From: Actinomadura coerulea
Lineage (GTDB): Bacteria > Actinomycetota > Actinomycetes > Streptosporangiales > Streptosporangiaceae
Direction: 5' to 3'
NCBI RefSeq assembly: GCF_014208105.1
Contig: NZ_JACHMQ010000001.1
Coordinates: 7,254,001-7,318,000 of the forward strand
DNA: 64,000 nt
Shown here: piece by piece, positions 55,609 through 64,000 of the stretch
Position numbering within the stretch: position 1 is the first letter of the stretch
Layout of the letters: every line of letters starts with the position of its first letter
The notes under the pieces: generated by a model
Database searches by the model: none
Told to the model about the DNA's origin: nothing
Seen by the model: only the letters and a program-made list of their open reading frames with translations
Program-made: the position numbers and the translations under genes

Positions 55609-58600
55609 ATGCGTTTCGGGGTGCTCGGGCCGCTCGCGGTCTGGACCGACGACGGCGGGCTCGTGCCCGTGCCGGGGCTGAAGGTGCGGGCGCTGCTGGC
55701 GGACCTGCTCGTGCACGAGGGCCGGCCGGTGCCCGCCGACCGGCTGATCGACGACCTGTGGGGCGACGCGCCGCCCGGCAACCCGATGGGCGCGCTGTCG
55801 GCGAAGGTGTCGCAGCTGCGCCGCGTCCTGGAGGACGCCGAGCCGGGCGCGCGGGCCCTGGTGGAGTCGCGCCCGGCCGGGTACCTGCTGGGCGCCGCCG
55901 CCGAGCGGGTGGACGCCCGGAGCTTCCGGTCGCTGGTCGAGCGGGCGCGCGGAGCGGCGGAGCCGAAGGAGAGGGCGGCGCTGCTGGCGGAGGCGCTCGG
56001 GCGGTGGCGCGGGCCCGCGCTCGCCGACTTCCGCGACGAGGAGTTCGCGCGCCCGGCGGTGGCGAGGCTGGAGGAGCTGCGGCTGACCGCGCTGGAGGAG
56101 CACGCCGAGGTGCGGCTGGCCCTCGGCGAGCACGGCGCGCTGGCGGCCGAGCTCGGCGCCGCCGTCGAGGAGCACCCGCTGCGCGAGCGGCTGAGGGCCG
56201 CGCACATGCGGGCCCTCTACCGGGCCGGACGGCAGAACGAGGCGCTGGAGGGCTACGAGAGGTACCGGGTGCTGCTCGCCGAGGAGCTGGGCCTGGACCC
56301 GGGCCTCGAACTGGCCGAACTCCAGCGGGCCGTCCTGCGGCAGGACCCCGCCCTGGGCGGGCCGGCCGCCCCGGAGCCGCCGCGCCCGCGGTCGAACCTG
56401 CCCGTCCCGCCGACCCGGCTGATCGGGCGGGACGGCGCGGTCCGGGAGATCCGGGCGCGGATCGGCACCGACCGGCTGGTCACGCTGACCGGTCCGGGCG
56501 GGGTCGGCAAGACGCGCCTGGCGGTCGAGACGGCGGCCGGGCTCGCGGACGCGTTCGGCGACGGCGTGTGGATGGCGGAGCTGGCGGCCCTGGAGCGCTC
56601 GACCGTGCCCGACCTCGCGGAGGTCGTGACGGCGATCCTCGACATCCGGGACGCGCCCGGCGCGCCGGCGGCGGCGCTCGACCGGCTGGCGGCGGCGCTC
56701 GGCGCCCGCCGGCTGCTGCTCGTCCTGGACAACTGCGAGCACGTGGTCGAGCAGGCCGCCGAGCTGGCCGACCGGCTGCTGCGCGGGGTGCCCGGGGTGC
56801 GCGTGCTGGCGACGAGCCGGGAGCCGCTCGGCCTGCCGGGCGAGGTCGTGTGGACCGTCCCGCCGCTGGACGTCCCGGGCCGCGGTGACGATCCGGAGGC
56901 GTCGAGCGCGGTCCGGCTGTTCGCGGAGCGGGCGCGGGCGGCGTCGCGGGACTTCCGCCTGGACGGGGACACCGCCGGACCGGTCGGGGAGTTGTGCCGC
57001 AGGCTGGACGGCATCCCGCTCGCCCTCGAACTGGCCGCGACCCGGGTGCGGACGCTCGGGGTCGAGGGGCTCGTCGACCGGATCGACGACCGGTTCCGGC
57101 TGCTGTCGTCCGGTCACCGCGGCGCCCCGGCCCGGCAGCGCACGCTCACCGCGGTGATCGACTGGAGCTGGGACCTGCTGACCGGGCCGGAGCGCGCGGT
57201 GCTGCGCCGGCTGTCGGTGCACGCCGACGGCTGCACGGCCGACTCGGCCGAGGCGGTGTGCGCGGGCGGGGAGGTCCGGGAAGCGGAGGTCCTCGACGTC
57301 CTGGTGCGGCTGGTCGACCGCTCGCTGGTCGTGATGACGGAGCGTCCCGGCGAGGGCCCCCGGTACCGGCTGCTGGAGTCCGTCGCCGCCTACGCGGCGG
57401 AGCGGCTGGCGGAGGCGGGGGAGACGCGGCGCGCCGAGGCCGCGCACAGCGCCCACCACCTGGCCCTGGCCGAGCGCGCGGCGGACCGCCTGACCGGGCC
57501 CGAGCAGGCGCGCTGGCTGGCGAGGCTCGACGTCGAGTCGGCGAACCTGCGGGCCGCGCTCGACGCCGCAGGGTCGGCGGACGAGGCGCTGCGGCTGGTC
57601 AACGCGCTCGCCTGGTACTGGTTCCTGCGCGGACGGCTGACCGAGGCGCTGCGGTCGCTGGAGGCCGCGCTCGCGCGGGACGGCGGATCGCCGGACGTCC
57701 GGGCCCGCGCGCTGGCGTGGCGTGCGGGGCTGGCCGTGCTCAAGGGCGCGCCCGGCGACTGGAAGGCCCGCCGCGACGAGGCCCTCGCGCTCGTGGACGC
57801 CACCGGCGACGACCGCCTGAAGGCGTGGGCGCGCTGGTTCCTGACGTTCGCCCGGGCCGAACTGGACGATACCGGCGAGTGCGCCGCGCGGCTGGAGGAG
57901 GCGCTCGCGGGGTTCCGCGCGTCCGGCGACCGGTGGGGCGAGGCGGCGGCGCTCGTCCAGCGCGCCATGCACGCCCACGCGCGCGGCGAGCCCGCCGCGC
58001 TGGAGCGCGACGCCGAACGGGCCGCCGTGCTGTTCGACGAGGCCGGCGACCGCTGGGGGCGGCTCCAGGCGGTGGAGTGGCTCGGCGGGCTGGCGGAGCT
58101 GACCGGCGACTACGACCGGGCCGAGCGGCTCCATCACGACGCGCAGCGGATCGCCGAGGAGCTGCGGATGTGGCCGGACGTCGCCATGCGGATGGCGTGG
58201 CGCGGCTGGATCGCCTACCTGCGCCGCGACCACGCGTCCGCGCGGCGGCTGTTCGGGCGGGCGCGGCGCGTCGCGGCGGAGCAGGGGTTCGCGCCCGCGG
58301 CCATGTTCGCCGACATCGGCCTCGGCCTGGCGGCGGAGCGCGAGGGGCGGCTGGAGGACGCCGAGGACCGGATGCGGCCCCTGCTGGCGGCGGCGTCGCC
58401 GGAGGAGTTCCCGCCCCTGTACCTGCCGATGATCCAGACGGGGCTGGGCCGCGCGGCGGAGGCGCGGGGCGACGCGGCGTCCGCCGTCCGGTACCAGCGG
58501 GACGCGCTGGCCGTCGCGATCAGGCTGGCGGCGCCGCGGGACCTGGCGGGCGCCCTGGAGGGGCTGGCCTGCGCGCTGGCCCTCGCCGGCCGGAGCCGGG

Positions 58601-58821
58601 ACGCGGCGGCGGCCCTCGGGAAGGCGGCGGCGATCCGGGAGGCGGCCGGCGTGCCGCCCGCCCCCGTCGAGCGGGACGACATCGACCGGGCCGCCGCGCG
58701 GATCGGGGACGCCGCCGGGCCGGACGCGTTCGCCGCGGGCGCGGGCCTCGACCCGGCGGAGATCCTGCGCCGGGCGGAGACCGTCCCTCCCGAGGGCGCG
58801 TCCGTCTGGGCCGGCCGGTAG
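55609..58821 (+). CDS. Large SARP/BTAD-type transcriptional regulator (AfsR/LuxR-like ATPase)
   Basis: 1070 aa. An OmpR-like winged helix (~1-95: MRFGVLGPLAVWTDDGGLVP, AKVSQLRRVLEDAEPGARAL), a BTAD domain (~96-240), a NB-ARC/AAA-type ATPase with Walker A GPGGVGKTR (~295-303) and LVLDNCEHVVEQAAELADRL, then ~500 residues of TPR-like helices. This is the architecture of multidomain antibiotic-cluster activators such as AfsR, which bind DNA and respond via ATP and protein-protein contacts. No biosynthetic genes are visible in the window. Same strand as the FtsX-type permease genes that follow. Confidence 0.9.
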   Translation: MRFGVLGPLAVWTDDGGLVPVPGLKVRALLADLLVHEGRPVPADRLIDDLWGDAPPGNPMGALSAKVSQLRRVLEDAEPGARALVESRPAGYLLGAAAERVDARSFRSLVERARGAAEPKERAALLAEALGRWRGPALADFRDEEFARPAVARLEELRLTALEEHAEVRLALGEHGALAAELGAAVEEHPLRERLRAAHMRALYRAGRQNEALEGYERYRVLLAEELGLDPGLELAELQRAVLRQDPALGGPAAPEPPRPRSNLPVPPTRLIGRDGAVREIRARIGTDRLVTLTGPGGVGKTRLAVETAAGLADAFGDGVWMAELAALERSTVPDLAEVVTAILDIRDAPGAPAAALDRLAAALGARRLLLVLDNCEHVVEQAAELADRLLRGVPGVRVLATSREPLGLPGEVVWTVPPLDVPGRGDDPEASSAVRLFAERARAASRDFRLDGDTAGPVGELCRRLDGIPLALELAATRVRTLGVEGLVDRIDDRFRLLSSGHRGAPARQRTLTAVIDWSWDLLTGPERAVLRRLSVHADGCTADSAEAVCAGGEVREAEVLDVLVRLVDRSLVVMTERPGEGPRYRLLESVAAYAAERLAEAGETRRAEAAHSAHHLALAERAADRLTGPEQARWLARLDVESANLRAALDAAGSADEALRLVNALAWYWFLRGRLTEALRSLEAALARDGGSPDVRARALAWRAGLAVLKGAPGDWKARRDEALALVDATGDDRLKAWARWFLTFARAELDDTGECAARLEEALAGFRASGDRWGEAAALVQRAMHAHARGEPAALERDAERAAVLFDEAGDRWGRLQAVEWLGGLAELTGDYDRAERLHHDAQRIAEELRMWPDVAMRMAWRGWIAYLRRDHASARRLFGRARRVAAEQGFAPAAMFADIGLGLAAEREGRLEDAEDRMRPLLAAASPEEFPPLYLPMIQTGLGRAAEARGDAASAVRYQRDALAVAIRLAAPRDLAGALEGLACALALAGRSRDAAAALGKAAAIREAAGVPPAPVERDDIDRAAARIGDAAGPDAFAAGAGLDPAEILRRAETVPPEGASVWAGR

Positions 58822-58936
58822 GGGAGGGGCGGACGGGGCGGGGGCGACTCCTCCTTATTGCAGGAAGGTTGCGAATGGTCGCGGAATCGTCACGACCCCT
58901 TGTGGCCCTCCTCACACGGGATGATCATCACCTCCC

Positions 58937-61900
58937 GTGGGACGACGGGGGTTGGTGCTCAGCCGGATCATCGGCGATCGGACGCTGGTGCTGGCCGCCT
59001 GCGCCACCGCCCTGTTCGCCACGACCGTCCTCGCGGCCCTGGTCGGCTACACCGGATCGGTGACCCGCGAGGGCCTGCGCCGCACGCTGGCGGACGCGAC
59101 GTTCGAGTCGGTCGGGACGACGCTCGGCACCCACGTCCCGGCGAACGGCCTCCCCGCGGTCCAGGGCAAGGTCGACCGGGCGCTCAAGCAGATCTACCGG
59201 GACGTCCCGCTGGCGGTCTCGATGAGCGTCCGCAGCGACTCCTACACGCTGCCCGGCCAGGAGAAGAGCGACCACCCCGAGCTGACGGCGTTCGAGACCT
59301 ACACCGGGATCGAGAAGCACGCGCGGCTCACCGAGGGACGCTGGCCCGGCGCGGCCTCGGGCACGGGCTCCGGGGAGGTCGAGGTCGAGGCGGCCCTGCC
59401 CGGCGCCGCCGCCCGCGCGATGCACGCCGGCGTGGACGACGTCCTCACGCTGCACGGCCGCGTCGACAAGAAGTCGGTCGTGAAGGTGCGCGTCGTCGGG
59501 CTGTTCGACGTCCCCGACCCGCAGGACTACTTCTGGCAGGACGACAAGCTCATCACCACCGGCGTCGAACGGCTCACCTACACGAGCCACGGGCCGTTCG
59601 TGGTGCGGCCCCAGGTCTTCGCCGCCCGGTTCACCGGCACGGGATCCGAGGCGCGCTTCACCGTCATGCCGGACCTGCGCGGCGTCGAGCCGGGCGAGCT
59701 CGGCCCCCTCGGCGACCGGGTGGCCGCCGGCGGCGACACCTTCAAGAGGGTCGGCGACGGCGCGCAGTTCAGCGTCGCGACCGACCTGCCCGACCTGACC
59801 GCGCAGCTGCGCACCGCGCTCCAGGTCGCGCGGTCCACGATGCTCATCCCGGTGATCCAGCTCGTCCTGCTGGCGGGCTGCGCGTGGTCGCTGGTCGCGC
59901 GGCTGCTCGCCGACCACCGGCGCGGCGAGGTCGCGCTGCTGCGCACCCGCGGCCTCGGCATGCGCCAGCTCGCCCGGCTCGGCCTCGCCGAGGGCCTGCT
60001 GATCGTGCTGCCCGCCGCGGTGCTCGGCCCGCTGCTGGCCGGCCCGCTGCTGCGCCTGGCCGGGCACGCGCCCGCGGTCCGGGACTCGGGGCTGCGGCTG
60101 GACGCCGGGCCGCTCCTGCCGCTGTGGACCGTCTCGGTGCTGACGGCGCTGGCCTGCGCCGTCGTCCTGACGGTCCCGACGCTGCGCGGCGCGAACCGGA
60201 CCTTCGTGGAGGCCCAGGCCGGCATCGGGCGGCAGGGCCGCGGCGGCCTGCGCGGCTCGGGCACCGACCTCGCGCTGCTGCTGGTCGCCGGACTCGCGAT
60301 CTGGCAGCTCACCCGGTACGGGGCGGACGGCGCGGGCGGCGGCGACCCCGGCGGCGGCACGGGCGGCATCGACCCGTTCATCGTGTCCGGCCCGGCCCTG
60401 GCCCTGCTCGCCGGCGGCGTCCTCCTGCTCCGCCTCGTGCCCGCCGTCACCCGTGTGGCCGAGCGGATCGCGACCCGCGGGCGCGGCCTCGTGGCCGTCC
60501 TCGGCACCCGGCAGGTCGGGCGGCGCCAGCTCCGCTACACCGGGCCCGTCCTGCTGCTGGTGATGGCGATGGCCGTCGGGGTCCTGTCGGTCACGACGAT
60601 GGCGACCTGGCGGCGGTCGCAGACCGACCAGGCCGACTTCCAGAGCGGCGCCGACCTGCGGCTGGCCGCCTCGGCCCGGGAGGGCCGCCCGGAGCCGCTC
60701 GGGCAGGCCGGGCGGTTCGCGGCGCTGCCGGGCGTCTCGGCCGCGAGCGGGGTGCTGCGCATGGACGCCGACCTCGGCACCGAACCCGCGACGCTGCTCG
60801 GCGTCGACGCGAGGAAGCTCGGCCCGCTCCTGCGCGTCGCTCCGGGCCTGCGGAACGACCTGCGGCTGGACGAGCTGGCGCGGCTGCGTCCGGCCGTCCC
60901 GGCGCTGACCGTCCCCGGCACGCCGAAGCGGCTCCTGTTCGACCTGCGCCTCAGCCGCTCCGGTCCGGAGCCCGAAGTGCCCCCCGACTACGTGCCGCCG
61001 CTCGGCGAGGGCTACAAGTTCGTGGTGAGCATCGTCGACGCCGACGGGCTCACCCGGCAGGTGCCCCTGCCCGGCATCGACGCGGACGGCGACGAGCACA
61101 CCATCGCCCTCGACACCGCTCGGCTCGCGGGAAAGGACGGCGTGCCCTCCTTCCCGCTGGCGGTCCGCGGCGTCCACTTCAACTACGACGACAACAAGAT
61201 CTCGGGCAGGCTCGACCTGGAGCTGCGGAGCATCGCCGGCGAGGGCACCGGCCGGGCCGCGCGGCCCGCGGGGTCCCGCTGGGACGCGTTCGCCAAACCG
61301 CAGGACCTGGAGCATCCGCTCAGGACTACCGCCAAGGAGAGCAAGGACGCGCTGGCGACCCTCACGATCCCCTCGTCGCCCACCCTCGATCGCCAGGGCT
61401 TCTACGGCTACGCGACCGGCACGGCCGTCCACGCGATGCTCGGCACGTCCCACCCGCCCTCGCACGACACCAAGAACACCGACCTGCTCCCGGTCGTGCC
61501 GGGTGTCATCACCAAGGAGATGGCGAGCCGCGCCAAGGTCGGCGTCGGCGGCACCGTCACCGTGAACACCATCGACGGCGACCAGCCCGTCAAGGTCGCC
61601 GGCATCGCGCCCGCGCTGCCGAGCGTGCCGCCCGGCAGGCCGGGCGTCCTGGTCGACCTGCCCACCCTCACCCAGTCGCGGCTCGCCGTGGACGGTTCGG
61701 GCGGCGAGACCATCACGCCGCGGGAATGGTGGGCGTCGGCGCGCGGCGGCCGCACCGCCCCGGCCGCAAGGGAACTGGCCCGCCATCCCGCCTGGGGCGA
61801 GGTCGCGGCCGACCGCGTCGAGACCCGCTCCCGGCTCCGCGACGCCCCGCTGGGCGCGGCGCTCCAGGGCGCGCTCGTCCTCGGCTTCGCCGCGGCGCTG

Positions 61901-62287
61901 GCGTTCGCCGTCATCGCGTTCGTGGTGAACGCGGCGGTGACCGCCGGCGAGCGCCACCGGGAGTTCGCGGTGCTGCGGGCGCTCGGCGTGCCGCCCCGGC
62001 AGGTCGCCGGGATGCTCGCGATCGAGCAGGCCTACCTCGTCGGGCTCGGCCTGCTCGGCGGGACGGTCCTCGGCCTGGTCGTGGCGAGGCTCGTCGTCCC
62101 GCACGTGGTGCTGAGCGTGCAGGCCGCCGAGCCGTACCCGCCCGCCGATCTGGTCGTCCAATGGCCCGTGGTGCTGGCCGTCCTCGGCGGGGTGGCGGCG
62201 GTGCTCGGGCTCGTGCTCGCGCCGGTCATCCGGACGCTGCGGCGCCGGAACCTCGGTGCCGGGCTGCGCGTGGGGGAGGACCGATGA
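58937..62287 (+). CDS. Large FtsX-like ABC transporter permease
   Basis: 1116 aa. One N-terminal membrane helix (VLAACATALFATTVLAALVG), a large extracytoplasmic domain, then two FtsX-type membrane blocks (LIPVIQLVLLAGCAWSLVAR near 295-430; LVLGFAAALAFAVIAFVVNA near 960-1100). This matches the MacB/FtsX permease family that exports or assembles envelope components. The start is uncertain: GTG 58937 lacks a ribosome site, and GTG 58955 is an alternative. It overlaps the next permease by ATGA. The ATPase gene is not in view. Confidence 0.85.
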   Translation: MGRRGLVLSRIIGDRTLVLAACATALFATTVLAALVGYTGSVTREGLRRTLADATFESVGTTLGTHVPANGLPAVQGKVDRALKQIYRDVPLAVSMSVRSDSYTLPGQEKSDHPELTAFETYTGIEKHARLTEGRWPGAASGTGSGEVEVEAALPGAAARAMHAGVDDVLTLHGRVDKKSVVKVRVVGLFDVPDPQDYFWQDDKLITTGVERLTYTSHGPFVVRPQVFAARFTGTGSEARFTVMPDLRGVEPGELGPLGDRVAAGGDTFKRVGDGAQFSVATDLPDLTAQLRTALQVARSTMLIPVIQLVLLAGCAWSLVARLLADHRRGEVALLRTRGLGMRQLARLGLAEGLLIVLPAAVLGPLLAGPLLRLAGHAPAVRDSGLRLDAGPLLPLWTVSVLTALACAVVLTVPTLRGANRTFVEAQAGIGRQGRGGLRGSGTDLALLLVAGLAIWQLTRYGADGAGGGDPGGGTGGIDPFIVSGPALALLAGGVLLLRLVPAVTRVAERIATRGRGLVAVLGTRQVGRRQLRYTGPVLLLVMAMAVGVLSVTTMATWRRSQTDQADFQSGADLRLAASAREGRPEPLGQAGRFAALPGVSAASGVLRMDADLGTEPATLLGVDARKLGPLLRVAPGLRNDLRLDELARLRPAVPALTVPGTPKRLLFDLRLSRSGPEPEVPPDYVPPLGEGYKFVVSIVDADGLTRQVPLPGIDADGDEHTIALDTARLAGKDGVPSFPLAVRGVHFNYDDNKISGRLDLELRSIAGEGTGRAARPAGSRWDAFAKPQDLEHPLRTTAKESKDALATLTIPSSPTLDRQGFYGYATGTAVHAMLGTSHPPSHDTKNTDLLPVVPGVITKEMASRAKVGVGGTVTVNTIDGDQPVKVAGIAPALPSVPPGRPGVLVDLPTLTQSRLAVDGSGGETITPREWWASARGGRTAPAARELARHPAWGEVAADRVETRSRLRDAPLGAALQGALVLGFAAALAFAVIAFVVNAAVTAGERHREFAVLRALGVPPRQVAGMLAIEQAYLVGLGLLGGTVLGLVVARLVVPHVVLSVQAAEPYPPADLVVQWPVVLAVLGGVAAVLGLVLAPVIRTLRRRNLGAGLRVGEDR

Positions 62288-64000
62288 GGAGTGCCGGGAT
62301 GCGGCTCGTCCGCGCGCAGTGGGCGCCGCTCACCGCGCTGGCCGTGCTGATGCTGGTGTCGGCGCTGCTCGCCGTCGCCGTCCCGTCCCGGACGACCGCC
62401 GGGTACGACCGCGCCGCGGCCGCCGCCTTCGGCGCCGACGCCGACATCCACGTGAAGGGGGAGGCGGGCGGCGCCGCCGCCTTCGCCGCCGTCCCAAGCG
62501 AGGCGGCCCTGGCCGCCAACGCCCTCGCCTGGCGGGACCGGCTGCCCCGCTCCCTGGCCGAGGTCACCGGCGAGCCCGAGTCGTCGGTGACATCCCCGGG
62601 CGACCGCGTCGAGGGGGAGTTCCGCCGCCCGAGGATCCTCTACCTCGGCTGGGAGCCGGGCGCCTGGCAGCGCATCCGCTTCGTCTCAGGCCACTACCCC
62701 TTCAACAAGCCGGGGCAGACGAGCGGCGACATGAACGTGGCGATCGCCAAGAGGTACGCCGACCAACTCGGCTACAAGCTCGGCGACCGGATCGATCTCG
62801 GCGGCATGAGCGTTCGCGTCAGCGGCCTGTACGCACCGGTGAAAGCCGACCAGTTCTGGGGGCCGCGCGCCCGGATCCTGCACCCGACCATCGAGTACCT
62901 CCCCAACAGCACCATCGAGGCCGACGCGGGTACGGCGCTGATCGACGCCTCCGCATACTCGCGCCTCACGCGCGACCCGCACCTGAAGCTCACCTACGAC
63001 TGGCGGTTCCCGGTCCGCACCGGCGTGGTCAGCGCCGAGCAGACCCGCGTCATGGTCCGCGACCTCGACGCCTTCCGCTCAGCCGTCGAAGGGCGCGCCG
63101 ACCTCTTCCCCTGCGAGGTCTCCACCGCCCTGGACAACCGGCTGAAGGAGTTCCTCGGACGGCTCCACGCCGCCCAGTCCGTCGTCGGCCTCGCCTTCGG
63201 CGGCCTCGTCGCCGTGGCCGCCGGGCTGCTGCTGCTCGCCGCCGGGCTGCTCGGTGAGCGGCTCCGCCCGATCCTCGGCGTGATGCGGGCCCGCGGCGCG
63301 TCGCTGCGCCAGCTCGCCGCGCCCGCCTGCGGTCTGACCGCGCTCGCCGCCGTCCCGGCCGCCCTGCTCGGGTACGCGGCCGGCCGGCTCCTGGACGCCG
63401 GTCCGCCGCAGACCGCCTCGCTGGTCGCGATCGGGCTGCTCGTCCTGGCCGCGCTGGGCGTCTCGGCGGTCATGGTCCTGCGGGAGCGCGGCGGCGGGCT
63501 CGGCTCGGTCACCGAACGGCGCGACGACCTCGTCGCGGCGCGGCCGTCCCGGCGGCGGCTCGTCATGGACGGCCTGCTGGTGGTGCTCGCGATGATCGGC
63601 GTCGTGCTGCTGCGCGAGCGCGGCGCGTCCGCCGGCACCGACCCGCTCGTCGCCGCCGTCCCCGCCCTGCTCGGCGCGGCGCTCGGCGTGCTCGTCCTGC
63701 GCGCCTACCCGTACCTGCTGCGCGCGGCCGGGCCGCTGCTGCGGCGGCGGACCGGGGCCGTCGCGTTCATCGGCCTCGCCCGCGCGTCCCGGCAGAACCT
63801 CGTCGGGGCGCTGCCGCTGGCCGTCCTGCTGCTGGCCGCGACCATCGCCGGCTTCACCTCGACCGTGGACACCGCGCTGCGGAACGGGCAGGAGCGCGCC
63901 TCCTGGGCCGAGACCGGCGCCGAGGCGCGGGTCGAGGCGGGGTCGCTGGACGAGGCCGGGCTCCGCCGCATCCGCGCGGTGCCCGGCGTCACCGGCGCAG
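62284..64000 (+). CDS. Large FtsX-like ABC transporter permease (partial, cut by window end)
   Basis: The first ~572 codons of a second FtsX-type permease; the frame stays open to base 64000. N-terminal helix (LTALAVLMLVSALLAVAVPS), periplasmic domain (IRFVSGHYPFNKPGQTSGDM) and the first FtsX block (VVGLAFGGLVAVAAGLLLLA) are visible. ATG 62284 overlaps the preceding stop in ATGA. Paired with the upstream gene, it probably forms a heteromeric exporter; an ATP-binding subunit is expected further downstream. Confidence 0.85.
   Translation, partial: MRSAGMRLVRAQWAPLTALAVLMLVSALLAVAVPSRTTAGYDRAAAAAFGADADIHVKGEAGGAAAFAAVPSEAALAANALAWRDRLPRSLAEVTGEPESSVTSPGDRVEGEFRRPRILYLGWEPGAWQRIRFVSGHYPFNKPGQTSGDMNVAIAKRYADQLGYKLGDRIDLGGMSVRVSGLYAPVKADQFWGPRARILHPTIEYLPNSTIEADAGTALIDASAYSRLTRDPHLKLTYDWRFPVRTGVVSAEQTRVMVRDLDAFRSAVEGRADLFPCEVSTALDNRLKEFLGRLHAAQSVVGLAFGGLVAVAAGLLLLAAGLLGERLRPILGVMRARGASLRQLAAPACGLTALAAVPAALLGYAAGRLLDAGPPQTASLVAIGLLVLAALGVSAVMVLRERGGGLGSVTERRDDLVAARPSRRRLVMDGLLVVLAMIGVVLLRERGASAGTDPLVAAVPALLGAALGVLVLRAYPYLLRAAGPLLRRRTGAVAFIGLARASRQNLVGALPLAVLLLAATIAGFTSTVDTALRNGQERASWAETGAEARVEAGSLDEAGLRRIRAVPGVTGA

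Noticed and set aside
55591..58233. A long minus-strand frame antisense to the BTAD regulator.
   Set aside because: Composition (Pro/Arg/Gly/Gln-rich, no domains) marks it as a shadow; the plus-strand frame has clear winged-helix, BTAD and Walker motifs.
58928..62161. A ~1077-codon minus-strand frame opposite the FtsX-like permease.
   Set aside because: No hydrophobic segments or motifs; the opposite strand encodes a classic FtsX permease with several membrane blocks.
1..64000. Search for tRNA/rRNA genes, CRISPR-like repeats, transposases, att sites and phage genes.
   Set aside because: No TTCGAATCC-type T-arm signature, no regularly spaced direct repeats, no transposase motif and no terminal inverted repeats were recognised by eye; a tRNAscan/CRISPR search would be decisive.

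Overview
This window is high-GC (roughly 72-74% by eye), densely coded on both strands, and full of actinobacterial signature families: paired XRE/DUF397 regulators, ECF42/YCII, SARP/BTAD, ANTAR, SpoIIE-type phosphatases, a subtilisin-inhibitor-like protein and VanW. Together these point to a filamentous actinomycete. I would guess Actinomadura/Thermomonosporaceae, but family-level placement is inference. I saw no rRNA, tRNA, CRISPR array, transposase or phage gene.

Layout. 1-1180 (-): polysaccharide-type ABC exporter, permease plus the start of its ATPase. 1291-6207 (+): PAP2/diacylglycerol-kinase fusion, a small DUF6158-like protein, VanW, YceI and a Tat-exported serine hydrolase lipoprotein. 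6204-11333 (-): a tightly overlapped six-gene glycan operon (epimerase, two GT4 glycosyltransferases, a small GT-B-like protein, two uncharacterised proteins). 11511-17562: a 57-aa protein, an ABC-F ATPase, two divergently transcribed prolyl-tRNA synthetases of different evolutionary types, and a DUF6328-like membrane protein.

17614-31099 is a regulation block: a PAS-GAF-SpoIIE phosphatase, a GAF-like/ANTAR protein, a CBS protein, an SSI-like inhibitor, a SigR-like ECF sigma factor without an adjacent anti-sigma gene, a TetR regulator, a PAS-GAF-PP2C-HATPase protein with two unknown genes downstream, a membrane coiled-coil protein and a Spo0M-like protein. 31490-31700 holds a frameshifted transporter remnant. 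31855-34472 is an M16 peptidase pair. 34677-39072 holds a STAS antagonist, a HATPase anti-sigma protein, a whiJ-like XRE/DUF397 pair and a membrane Ser/Thr kinase.

39227-50364: a TetR gene, a small basic protein, a PadR/HAAS-DUF2812 pair, pyruvate carboxylase with a convergent TetR, a primary-type sigma factor, a MerR/HspR-like regulator with Hsp20, a second serine hydrolase and a threonine dehydratase. 50627-64000: an FAD monooxygenase, an ECF42-YCII pair, a second XRE regulator, a DHFR-like reductase, a giant SARP/BTAD regulator and two large FtsX-type permeases, the last cut by the window end.

Themes. Much of the window is signal transduction of the anti-sigma/PP2C/STAS partner-switching kind used in actinomycete development and stress. 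Several genes carry a TANNNT -10 box 6-7 nt before the start codon, suggesting leaderless mRNAs. Three regulators are preceded by short ORFs whose stop overlaps the regulator's start. The divergent pair of prolyl-tRNA synthetases is the most striking single arrangement.
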